Shown piece by piece: positions 51,107 through 59,383 of a stretch of 64,000 nucleotides of DNA. Within the stretch, counting starts at the first letter, position 1. Each line of letters begins with the position of its first letter. Both the position numbers and the translations under genes were made by a program. The notes under the pieces were generated by a model. The model worked only from the letters and a program-made list of their open reading frames with translations. It searched no databases and was not told where the DNA came from. The DNA lies in assembly GCF_000424465.1 (NCBI RefSeq), contig NZ_AUJY01000001.1, positions 535,155 through 599,154 on the forward strand. The letters run 5' to 3'. The stretch is from Butyrivibrio hungatei NK4A153 (lineage in GTDB: Bacteria > Bacillota > Clostridia > Lachnospirales > Lachnospiraceae).

Positions 51107-53176
51107 TTATAAAGTAGTAAAGTCAACAAAATTTGCCGATTTAGTACTTAACGTACTTCTAAGTACACTATATTGTATATCGTCAAGATTCGGATCTTCG
51201 GCTAAAATTCTGTCCGCGTCCATCGACGCCTCCTTCAAAAGGTCGCTGTCATGATAAATATCTCCGATCCTGAAATTAAGTTCTCCGCTCTGCCTTAGTC
51301 CGAACAATTCTCCGGGGCCTCTCTGCCTTAAATCTTCCTCCGCAATCTTAAATCCGTCATTTGACTTGTTCATTATATCAAGGCGATTTTTGGCATCATC
51401 AGACTTTGATGTGTTCAAAAAGATGCAATATGACTGCGCATTCCCTCTTCCCACGCGTCCTCTGAGCTGATGAAGCTGCGAAAGCCCAAATCTCTCGGCA
51501 TTTTCTATCATCATAACCGTCGCGTTCGGAACATTGATTCCGACCTCGATTACCGTCGTTGAAACAAGAACATCTATATCCTTACGCGCGAAGGCTTCCA
51601 TTATATCATCCTTCATCGAAGGTTTCATCTTACCGTGAATCATAGCAATGGAAATGTCTGTCGGAAGCATGGATTTAAGCTTATCCGTATAGTCCGTAAC
51701 ATTCTCAACGCCGTCAAGCTCGCCTTCTTCGACCATTGGACATATCACATACGCCTGATGTCCCGCTTTTACCTGGTCGCAGATAAATTTATACGCGGTA
51801 TTTCTGTAATCAGTTCCTACAACGCAGTTTTTGATCGGAATTCGGCCGCCCGGAAGCTCATCGATTATGGAAATATGAAGGTCTCCATACAAAATAATGG
51901 CAAGTGTCCTCGGTATAGGTGTCGCACTCATTGCCAGAACATGGACGTTTTCTCCCTTGCCTGCAAGAGCTTCTCTTTGGCGAACGCCGAATCTGTGCTG
52001 CTCATCGGTTACGACAAGAGCAAGGTTCTTGTACTCGACTTTATCCTGTATAAGCGCATTTGTTCCGATGATGCAGTTTACTTCGCCTTCTTTTATCATC
52101 CTCTGCGCTTCTCTCTTATCTTTTGCAGAAAGAGCTCCGGTCAAAAGAACCGGTTTAAGGCTTGTAAGTCCGTATTTCTCGATCATTTCCTTGAAACTCT
52201 CAAAATGCTGGGCCGCAAGTACCTCCGTAGGCGCCATTATTGCTCCTTGATAGCCGTTTGCGGCAGCAGTTAAAAGAGTAAGAAAAGCAACCACGGTCTT
52301 TCCCGATCCCACATCTCCCTGAATAAGCCTGTTCATGACATACGGACCGGAGATGTCGTTTATGATATCGTTATACGCATTAAGCTGCGCATTTGTAAGT
52401 TTATACGGAAGTTTTTCCAAAAAACGCTTTGCCTCTGCAACTTCCATCATGGGAAATGTATTTTTGTTTTCTTCTTGAAGCTTTTTTAAAAGGCGAAGTT
52501 TTAATACAAATATGAAAAATTCGTTATAAGCAAGCCTTCTTCTTGCCTGCTCCAAAGAAGCTTTGTCTTTTGGAAAGTGGATACCGTAGATGGCATCAAA
52601 AAAGCTCATAAGTCCAAGTCTTTTGATGATATCTTCAGGAACAAATTCTTCGAATCTGCCCGCGTTATTAAACGCCTTCTGAACAGCCTTTGTCACGGTA
52701 TTGTTGCTAAGACTCTTTACAAGAGGATATCTTGGCATAAGTTTGCCGCATAGAGCCGCATATTCTTCAGGTTTATACATCTTAGGCTGGTCTATGGTAA
52801 AGAAGTTACCTTTTTTCCTGACTACTCCTCTGAAAATATGTGTCGTTCCGGATTTTAGGGAGCTTGCAAGGTAAGGCGCATTAAAATAAGTCATCTTAAC
52901 TCTGCCTGTCTGATCTCCGCCTTCAAAAGAAATGATAGAAAGATTTCTTATCCTTCTTTTCATAATGCTTCCGATAATTGTAAGAGAAACGGCGCAGACT
53001 TCACCTTCCACAAGTTCTGATGCGCGAATGGGAGCTTTGAACTCATCATAAGTTCTGGGAAAATAGTATATAAGGTCTCTGCACGTGAAGACACCGCACT
53101 TATTAAAGAGTTTCGCCGTCTTTTCTCCGATTCCTTTTAGATTTTCAACAGATTCTGTAAGTTCTCTTTCTCCCAT
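51107..53176 (-). CDS. recG: ATP-dependent DNA helicase RecG
   Basis: 689 residues. The N-terminal wedge/OB domain, then the helicase motifs: GDVGSGKT (Walker A), APTEVLAAQH, DEQHRFG, SATPIPRT and the C-terminal ERFGLSQLHQLRGRVGRG. Reverses stalled forks and resolves branched DNA. Between the FakA gene and degV, as often in Clostridia. Confidence 0.97.
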   Translation of the reverse strand: MGERELTESVENLKGIGEKTAKLFNKCGVFTCRDLIYYFPRTYDEFKAPIRASELVEGEVCAVSLTIIGSIMKRRIRNLSIISFEGGDQTGRVKMTYFNAPYLASSLKSGTTHIFRGVVRKKGNFFTIDQPKMYKPEEYAALCGKLMPRYPLVKSLSNNTVTKAVQKAFNNAGRFEEFVPEDIIKRLGLMSFFDAIYGIHFPKDKASLEQARRRLAYNEFFIFVLKLRLLKKLQEENKNTFPMMEVAEAKRFLEKLPYKLTNAQLNAYNDIINDISGPYVMNRLIQGDVGSGKTVVAFLTLLTAAANGYQGAIMAPTEVLAAQHFESFKEMIEKYGLTSLKPVLLTGALSAKDKREAQRMIKEGEVNCIIGTNALIQDKVEYKNLALVVTDEQHRFGVRQREALAGKGENVHVLAMSATPIPRTLAIILYGDLHISIIDELPGGRIPIKNCVVGTDYRNTAYKFICDQVKAGHQAYVICPMVEEGELDGVENVTDYTDKLKSMLPTDISIAMIHGKMKPSMKDDIMEAFARKDIDVLVSTTVIEVGINVPNATVMMIENAERFGLSQLHQLRGRVGRGNAQSYCIFLNTSKSDDAKNRLDIMNKSNDGFKIAEEDLRQRGPGELFGLRQSGELNFRIGDIYHDSDLLKEASMDADRILAEDPNLDDIQYSVLRSTLSTKSANFVDFTTL

Positions 53177-53228
53177 ACCGGTCCTCGTTTTAGATAAAAA
53201 TTATGTCTTATGTAAAGTAAATATAATG

Positions 53229-53253
53229 AAAAAGCCGGGCTTTATTGCCCGGC
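53229..53253 (-). terminator. Terminator after the FakA-type gene
   Basis: Minus strand stem GCCGGGC with GCCCGGC, 7 base pairs and a 6-base loop, followed by TTTTT (plus A run 53229-53233). It separates this gene from recG. Confidence 0.85.
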
Positions 53254-53268
53254 CGGTATATACAATAA

Positions 53269-55161
53269 TTACTCAGCTGAAATAACGTAGTAATAAATAG
53301 GCTGTCCACCGTTTTGAAGCTCAACGTCGCACTGAGGATATTTCAAGGTAATCCTATCCTTAAGATCCTGAGCATCACTTTCTTTGATCTCATCACCATA
53401 ATAAATACTGATAAGCTCGAGATCGTCATTCATCATCTTGTTGAGCATGTCAAAAGTAACATCGGACATGTCAGTACCAACAGAAAGAATTCCGGAATCG
53501 CCGATTCCCATGAAGTCACCCTGTTTGATCTGAACATCATCAATAACAGTATCTCTTACGGCGTAAGTAACTTCACCGGTCTTAACTGTTGTGATAGCTT
53601 CTGTCATTGCAGCTACATTGTCATCAATCGGAATGTCAGGAACATAGTTTATGATCGCAGTAACACCCTGAGGTACAGTCTTTGAAGGAACAACAATTAT
53701 CTTCTTATCCGAATCATCATCCTCAGACATGATTGCAGCCTGATTTGCAGCAAGGATAATGTTCTTATTGTTGGGAAGAACGATTACTGTATCTGCATTA
53801 ACCTTCTCAACCGCATCAAGAATATCTGCGGTACTGGGGTTCATTGTCTGTCCGCCCTCGATAACGTAGTCAACGCCAAGACCTCTGAAGATCTCGGCAA
53901 GACCTGCACCTGCGCATACAGTAACAAATCCTACATCCTTACGAGGCATCTTGGGCTCTTCTTTAGGAGCAGGCGCTTCAGCCTTTGTCTTAGGCTCTTT
54001 TGCAGCCGCAGTATCAACCTTAGCATTTTCTTTTGTCTCTGTCACAGTCTCAGCCTTAGCGTCAGACTTATTCTCAGAAACAGCCGATGAATCTACTTTT
54101 CCTGCAAGAGGAATATTCTCATCATTAGGTTCATATGTAGGAGTGAGCTCAGCTGCTCCGTTTATCTCTGTCTCGATCTCTGCCCATGAACCGTCTTTGT
54201 TTTCATGGAAGAGCTTCTCTCTGTGTTCCATTCTCATGTTGTCGATCTTCATATTGGAAAGCTGACCGTACATGAGAGCTCTCTGGATCGCAAGTCCGGG
54301 ATCGTTTGAATGAACGTGAACTTTGCAGATCTCATCATCGGCAACAAGAACGATACTGTCACCGATAGACTCAAGGAATCCCTTGAAGTCAATTTCCTGT
54401 TTTACATTAAGAGGCTTGTTCAAAAGAACTATAAACTCGGTACAGTAACCGAATTTGATATCAACCTCTTCCTGAGCAGATTCTTTTGCCCTTGCACCGG
54501 GGGTAACCTGCTCTTCAGTGATAGAAAGATCTATCTCTTTTCCAAGGAATCCGTCAAATGCTCCCTTGAGCACCTGAACAAGTCCCTGTCCGCCTGAATC
54601 TACAACGCCGGCCTGTTTGAGAACAGGAAGCATCTCAGGAGTCTTTGCAAGAACTTCCTCGGCATATTTAATAACTTCATCGCAAAAATAAGTTATATCT
54701 GTTGTGCCTTCTACAGCGAGTTCGTGAGCCTTCTCTCCGGCACCCTTGGCAACCGTAAGTATTGTTCCTTCCTTCGGCTTCATAACTGCCTTATATGCAG
54801 TCTCAACAGCCTTGTCAAAAGCTTCTGCAAGAATTGCAACGTCAACTTCATCATGCTGCTTAACAACTTTGGTAAATCCTCTAAGGAGCTGTGAAAGGAT
54901 AACACCAGAGTTTCCTCTTGCTCCTCTCAAAGAACCTGAAGAAATAGCTTTACAAATTGCTTCCATTGAAGCGTTGTCGCCCAGATTTGATACTTCTTTT
55001 GCCGCAGACATGATTGTCATTGTCATGTTGGTACCTGTATCACCGTCCGGAACGGGGAAAACATTGAGTTCATTTATCCATTCTTTTTTCGCTTCCAGAT
55101 TCTTGGCGCCGCTTAAAAACATCTTAGCCAGCAGTTTAGCGTCAATTATATTATTACTCAA
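53269..55161 (-). CDS. fakA: Fatty acid kinase catalytic subunit (DAK2/YloV)
   Basis: 630 residues. The N-terminal DhaL/DAK2 kinase domain (about 1-200) has VFPVPDGDTGTNM and the RGARGNSGV loop. After it comes a second domain, an Ala/Lys/Glu-rich linker (about 345-405) and a C-terminal DegV-like domain. Phosphorylates fatty acids bound to FakB (DegV) proteins. The start is TTG 55161: GGAGG lies 9 bases upstream and homology begins there. Cotranscribed with asp23 (33-base gap). Confidence 0.92.
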   Translation of the reverse strand: MSNNIIDAKLLAKMFLSGAKNLEAKKEWINELNVFPVPDGDTGTNMTMTIMSAAKEVSNLGDNASMEAICKAISSGSLRGARGNSGVILSQLLRGFTKVVKQHDEVDVAILAEAFDKAVETAYKAVMKPKEGTILTVAKGAGEKAHELAVEGTTDITYFCDEVIKYAEEVLAKTPEMLPVLKQAGVVDSGGQGLVQVLKGAFDGFLGKEIDLSITEEQVTPGARAKESAQEEVDIKFGYCTEFIVLLNKPLNVKQEIDFKGFLESIGDSIVLVADDEICKVHVHSNDPGLAIQRALMYGQLSNMKIDNMRMEHREKLFHENKDGSWAEIETEINGAAELTPTYEPNDENIPLAGKVDSSAVSENKSDAKAETVTETKENAKVDTAAAKEPKTKAEAPAPKEEPKMPRKDVGFVTVCAGAGLAEIFRGLGVDYVIEGGQTMNPSTADILDAVEKVNADTVIVLPNNKNIILAANQAAIMSEDDDSDKKIIVVPSKTVPQGVTAIINYVPDIPIDDNVAAMTEAITTVKTGEVTYAVRDTVIDDVQIKQGDFMGIGDSGILSVGTDMSDVTFDMLNKMMNDDLELISIYYGDEIKESDAQDLKDRITLKYPQCDVELQNGGQPIYYYVISAE

Positions 55162-55194
55162 AACAAAATTCCTCCTAGAACTTGATCTCTTGGC

Positions 55195-55557
55195 TTAATC
55201 AATCACGCGGACACCTTCGATGTAGATGTTGATCTTCTCGATTTCAAGCCCCGTAAATTCCTCTACTTTATATTTTACATTGTCGATCAAATTGTCTGAA
55301 ACAGCTGAAATGCTAACTCCATAAGCAACAATTACATGGAAGTCAAGTATCAGTTTGTTATTTGCATCAAGAGAAACGTTGATTCCTCTTGTCATCGAAT
55401 CAATCTTAAGAAGACTCACAAGTCCGTCTTTTACATTAACATTTGCCATCCCAACAATACCGAAGCACTCCATTGCTACAGCTCCTGCGTACTGAGCGAT
55501 TACTTCGTTGTCAATAGATATACTACCCATGTGAGTATTCATAGAAGAAGCCTTCAT
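55195..55557 (-). CDS. Asp23/Gls24 family protein
   Basis: 120 residues from ATG 55557 (AAGGAGGG upstream; the longer ORF has no ribosome binding site). Single Asp23 domain with VIAQYAGAVAMECFGIVGM and the typical FHVIVAYGVSI strand. Family members form membrane-associated oligomers and affect envelope homeostasis. Linked to fakA in most Bacillota. Confidence 0.92.
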   Translation of the reverse strand: MKASSMNTHMGSISIDNEVIAQYAGAVAMECFGIVGMANVNVKDGLVSLLKIDSMTRGINVSLDANNKLILDFHVIVAYGVSISAVSDNLIDNVKYKVEEFTGLEIEKINIYIEGVRVID

Positions 55558-55691
55558 ATTTACCCTCCTTAATACCCGAAGCTCTTTAATTCTCATAGAG
55601 CTCCGTTTTAGCATACACATGTATTATAATAGCAATTTATCGAAAAATAAACCATATAATTTTTAGCGACATATTTTTTCGTATATTTTGC

Positions 55692-55720
55692 TTGCAATTC
55701 TGTTTTTCTTCTGCTAATAT
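55692..55720 (+). promoter_or_regulatory. Predicted promoter of rpmB
   Basis: TTGCAA (55692-55697), a 17-base spacer and TAATAT (55715-55720), giving a leader of about 60 bases to rpmB. Divergent from asp23. Confidence 0.5.
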
Positions 55721-55786
55721 ATCAATGTTGCGGATATTTGCAATAATATGCTATTGAACGAACATGGCTTATAAGGAGGTGTCAAA

Positions 55787-55972
55787 ATGGCTAAATGTGA
55801 TATTTGTGGCAAAGGCGTTCATTTCGGTAACAATGTAAGCCATTCTCATAGAAGATCTAACAGAGTTTGGAATTCAAATGTTCACCGCGTTGCTGTTAAA
55901 GTTAACGGCGGCACAAAGAGAATCCACGTATGCGCTAGCTGCCTTAGATCTAACAAGGTTGAAAGAGCTTAA
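55787..55972 (+). CDS. rpmB: 50S ribosomal protein L28
   Basis: 61 residues. The zinc-type L28: MAKCDICGKGVHFG at the start carries one Cys pair and HVCASCLRSNKV near the end carries the other (C...C and C..C). AAGGAGGTG precedes the ATG. A single-gene unit between a predicted promoter and a terminator. Confidence 0.97.
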   Translation: MAKCDICGKGVHFGNNVSHSHRRSNRVWNSNVHRVAVKVNGGTKRIHVCASCLRSNKVERA

Positions 55973-55986
55973 TAAGATCAAAAATT

Positions 55987-56011
55987 AAACCACCCTGATG
56001 GGTGGTTTTTT
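55987..56011 (+). terminator. Terminator of rpmB
   Basis: AAACCACCC (55987-55995), loop TGAT, GGGTGGTTT (56000-56008), then three further T. Strong and symmetric. Confidence 0.92.
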
Positions 56012-56157
56012 GTTGTAGATTTTTAATATAAAAAGAACAGCCCCCTCATACATCCGGAGCTGTCCGTATAATTAAAACAGTTTATTAGTCTCATACTACT
56101 GAAGGAATTGAGATTCCGTGTTCAGAAAGTAATATAAACTTTTTATAAATCAGTTTT

Positions 56158-56574
56158 TTATACGCTAAAACCAAAAAGCGCCAATTTCGACAAAATAAGC
56201 TCTCTCACAATAATCCCCATCTTCTCTTTCTCATCCGCGGGAATCTTCACAAGGCTCTCAATCGTATAAACCTTCTCCTTAAATCCTTTTTCCGGTTTAT
56301 TCATATCCTTGTACTGCGAAACTCTTATTCTGCTTCGGAGCTGCTTATAGACTCTGTAGTCATAAGTCTCTTTGGTCATGTGATAAAAGTGACTTTCCAA
56401 AGTTACATCAAGATCCACATCATCTTTTATATATTTCGTGATGATTGTTTTGAATTTAAACGGAACCATCTCGTTCTTAAGAAGCTCATCATAGCTGTAT
56501 CTTGCACCAAAATAGTTCCTCTCAAGATCTTGCATGCAGTATTTAAAATCATCATCGTTTACAATGTTATTCAT
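56158..56574 (-). CDS. Small soluble protein of unknown function
   Basis: 138 residues, no recognised family and no membrane segment. Acidic start (MNNIVNDDDFKYCMQDLE), then charged helix/strand patterns. It overlaps the sigma-like gene by 4 bases (ATGA), so the two are probably translated together. A specific partner of the sigma-like protein is conceivable. Lies at the end of the cluster. Confidence 0.8.
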   Translation of the reverse strand: MNNIVNDDDFKYCMQDLERNYFGARYSYDELLKNEMVPFKFKTIITKYIKDDVDLDVTLESHFYHMTKETYDYRVYKQLRSRIRVSQYKDMNKPEKGFKEKVYTIESLVKIPADEKEKMGIIVRELILSKLALFGFSV

Positions 56575-57338
56575 GACTCTTTTTTCTCTCCGCTGTCGAG
56601 ATCTTCGATATTATCACCGCTGAACTTGATGGCTGTTCTGATCTTATCCTCATCCCATCCGGTCTCGTCCATAAGTTCCTTAACGGTTACTTTTCTTCTG
56701 AGGTCGTCAGCAAGCTCTTTTGCCTTATCCGCAACTTCCTGAACGAGTTTCACTACCTTCTGGCCGCCTGCGGCTTCTTCGAGGTCCTGTTCGATGATGT
56801 TCTCCATCGCATCAAGCATGAGCTTGTACAAAAAACTTTCAATTTCCTGAGGTTCACCGACGGCATCGAGCATATTTACGCCTCTTGTAAGCGCATAGTT
56901 TCCTTCACCGATAAGATCCTCAATATATACGCCCTGATCGGCATACATCTTGGCAACGTCGACTACGAGAGGAAGATACATATCAATAAGTTTAAGCTTG
57001 GCATCGCTCTCGCCTGCAAGCGCGCCGATCTTGATAGCTTCTTTTTCCCCATCGGAGAATTTTGGAAGTTGCTCTAAGCTGCTGATATAATCATCGAGAT
57101 AGTTCTTTTCCTCCTCGGTAAAATACTCTTCGGTCTCGGGAGCCGGCTCATCTACGCCGATCTTGTGATTTCTTAAATATTCAAATACCATCTCGAACTG
57201 CTCGGAAGAAAGGTCAAGGTCTGCAAATGCCTCTTTTACCTCTTCCTTGGAAATGATATTTCTGTTCTCTCTCGCTGTTCTTGTGACGAGTTTAAGTGTC
57301 TCTGCAAATTCTTTTTCCTTGTTGTCTATATTTCCCAT
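56571..57338 (-). CDS. Sigma-70-like protein lacking region 4
   Basis: 255 residues. An N-terminal helical part (about 1-70), then a region similar to sigma region 2 (LPLVVDVAKMYADQGVYIEDLIGEGNYAL, about 125-155; the DLIGEG motif is standard) and a region similar to region 3 (KVTVKELMDETGWDEDKIRTAI, about 215-240). No region 4 is visible before the stop, and the sequence after region 2.3 is atypical. It may have lost promoter -35 recognition and act as an anti-sigma, scaffold or specialised regulator. Gene order with a rhomboid-like protein is notable. Confidence 0.8.
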   Translation of the reverse strand: MGNIDNKEKEFAETLKLVTRTARENRNIISKEEVKEAFADLDLSSEQFEMVFEYLRNHKIGVDEPAPETEEYFTEEEKNYLDDYISSLEQLPKFSDGEKEAIKIGALAGESDAKLKLIDMYLPLVVDVAKMYADQGVYIEDLIGEGNYALTRGVNMLDAVGEPQEIESFLYKLMLDAMENIIEQDLEEAAGGQKVVKLVQEVADKAKELADDLRRKVTVKELMDETGWDEDKIRTAIKFSGDNIEDLDSGEKKES

Positions 57339-57345
57339 TTAAGCC

Positions 57346-58224
57346 TCACTTTACATGTACATGATTAAACAAATGATCCTGACAATACTCGTAGTTTCCG
57401 TTACATTTTGAGCAGAATCTGAATTCGAGATTGGGATCGTCAAGTTCCGTTCTTCCGCAAACCGCGCATTTATGCCTTGTTATTCCCTTAGGCTGCATCT
57501 TAACGCTTGATTTAAATTCTCTTTTTCTCTTGATCTCACCCGGTCTGAACTGGTTGAGATTACCTGTACTCATATAAAAGAGTAGCAAGTTGATAAACTG
57601 GGAAGCTATCGCAAAAAATGTCGCAAAATCCTTATTTATAAGCGCTCCGATGCACTGATATGCAAGGATAAGCCCGTATGCGATCGCAATCCATCTCACC
57701 TTGATCGGAATGAGGAACATCAAAAGCACCTGAATATCCGGGTACATAACAGAAAAAGCAAGAAATACCATCATCTGGATAAAATATGTGCTAAACGAAC
57801 CGGACGCCCTGAACATCACCATTCCGAGCGCATCACCTGTAATGCCGAAAAATACGTGATACACAAGCATTGTCGCAAAAGAAGCGAGGATCATAAGGAT
57901 CATTCCGCCAAAAATAAACACATTATATCTGAATGTCCCAAGTGTCCTCTCCATTCCGGTTCCGACAAAATAATAGAACATCAAAGTTATGATAATAAGA
58001 AGACTGAAGCTTCCGGGCGGTATCAGAACCCATGAAACAAGTCTCCAGATCTGCCCATGCAAGATCAGATACGGATCGAGCGTAAGAAAACGTGTTATAT
58101 TCACGCTCTGCGGCGCAAGCTGCAGCACATAACCCACGGCATACAGCATAACAATGTACTTTGTAAGATTTACGATCGCGTATTTACCGATTTTTCTCTC
58201 AAGATCATTCAAAAATTTGTTCAT
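57346..58224 (-). CDS. Rhomboid-like membrane protein with C-terminal zinc ribbon
   Basis: 292 residues with about six membrane segments. The rhomboid marks GQIWRLVSWVLIPP and GTGMERTLGTFRYN are present, but I see no GxSG serine motif and no catalytic His, so it is probably a pseudoprotease or Derlin-like. The cytosolic tail (about 250-292) has CAVC and CSKC pairs plus a Cys/His-rich end, a probable zinc ribbon. It starts 7 bases before the sigma-like gene on the same transcript. Confidence 0.82.
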   Translation of the reverse strand: MNKFLNDLERKIGKYAIVNLTKYIVMLYAVGYVLQLAPQSVNITRFLTLDPYLILHGQIWRLVSWVLIPPGSFSLLIIITLMFYYFVGTGMERTLGTFRYNVFIFGGMILMILASFATMLVYHVFFGITGDALGMVMFRASGSFSTYFIQMMVFLAFSVMYPDIQVLLMFLIPIKVRWIAIAYGLILAYQCIGALINKDFATFFAIASQFINLLLFYMSTGNLNQFRPGEIKRKREFKSSVKMQPKGITRHKCAVCGRTELDDPNLEFRFCSKCNGNYEYCQDHLFNHVHVK

Positions 58225-58319
58225 TCACTAAGCCTCTGTTTTTTTATTTGATATTTTTTGATTTTATCATTGTGAGAATTTATTGTAAACAAGCCGCTTA
58301 CTTATATTATAGGTTATAT

Positions 58320-59231
58320 TTATTGTTCATTTTCAAGTTTGTTTGCTTTTTTCAGTCTGTCTTCAAAAATGCAGTCTTTAAAGAAATAAAAAAGTTGGTC
58401 AGTCGTGCGCATCTTAGTTATTTCATTAATAAGAATATTTGCCGGAATCTGGATCAGAACGCATATCGTAAGCGTCGTAAACCAGAACACAACTCCGTAC
58501 AATGAAATCCCAAGAAGCGGCACATTATTTGCAAGTATCATTCCCTTATCATAAAGTCCGGGGAGCGAAAAAAACGCAATCATCATCTGCTCAAACTTTG
58601 AATCGACAAGCTGCGCTACGCTTGGAATGAGCATCGCCGCAAATATTATTCCGATTATCTGTTCGTGATGAAGGCTCAAAATACTGTGCCTTTTCTTAAA
58701 AAATCCGCCAAGAAAATAGATGTTTAGGTCATCCTTTGTACACCCTTTTGCCTTGGCCAAAAGAGCTATTGCCTTATATAGTTTTTCCTTATTTGAATCT
58801 TTATCGTCGAAATATTTTCTAAGCCCCAGTTTATGCTTGTTTTCAAATGCTTTTATAATAAAAAAAACTGCGATCATTGAAAGCGGCGCCCAGAATATTC
58901 CTGCGACACTTCCAAAGTAAACTGATAATGTCAGAAGCAACAAAAAGATCATACATGCTACGAGATATATGAAGTACATTATTGTCTTTTTCTTTTTATC
59001 CGATTCATATTTCTCAATAGCCTGTGTCTTGATTTCCTCCGTTACTATCACCGTTCCGAGCGATACTTTATAATTTTTATTATTTGAATCTATTGAAAGT
59101 TCGTAGAAAAGTTTGGTCACATCTTCCCACCACTCTCTTGCACGATCTTTTTCTTTTTCGAGATTTTTTTCCTGCTCTTTTCTTTGTTTTATTTGTTCTT
59201 TCTTTAATATCTTATCTATTTCTGTTTCCAT
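58320..59231 (-). CDS. Membrane protein of unknown function
   Basis: 303 residues. A charged Lys/Glu coiled-coil N-terminus (about 1-35), two membrane segments (about 85-125), a soluble loop and two or three further hydrophobic segments (about 190-270). No family recognised. It lies 95 bases upstream of the rhomboid-like gene on the same strand and is likely part of the same neighbourhood. Confidence 0.8.
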   Translation of the reverse strand: METEIDKILKKEQIKQRKEQEKNLEKEKDRAREWWEDVTKLFYELSIDSNNKNYKVSLGTVIVTEEIKTQAIEKYESDKKKKTIMYFIYLVACMIFLLLLTLSVYFGSVAGIFWAPLSMIAVFFIIKAFENKHKLGLRKYFDDKDSNKEKLYKAIALLAKAKGCTKDDLNIYFLGGFFKKRHSILSLHHEQIIGIIFAAMLIPSVAQLVDSKFEQMMIAFFSLPGLYDKGMILANNVPLLGISLYGVVFWFTTLTICVLIQIPANILINEITKMRTTDQLFYFFKDCIFEDRLKKANKLENEQ

Positions 59232-59317
59232 ATAACATCTCCAAAACTGATGCTTAAGTATACCATAAAGTGTTTTATCTTAAACAGAGTTTGGCAGCGT
59301 ATATCGTATTCAGTAAA

Positions 59318-59346
59318 TTGATTTTTAATCACTCGTGCATTATAAT
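59318..59346 (+). promoter_or_regulatory. Predicted promoter of the activase-type gene
   Basis: TTGATT (59318-59323), a 17-base spacer and a perfect TATAAT (59341-59346), 37 bases before the ATG at 59384. Confidence 0.7.
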
Positions 59347-59383
59347 CAATATAATTATGCATATTAATAAGAAGAGGTTAACA

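Noticed and set aside
59270..59383. Longer start for the activase-type protein
   Set aside because: The extra 38 residues are hydrophobic and unrelated, overlap a near-consensus promoter, and the ATG at 59384 has a ribosome binding site.
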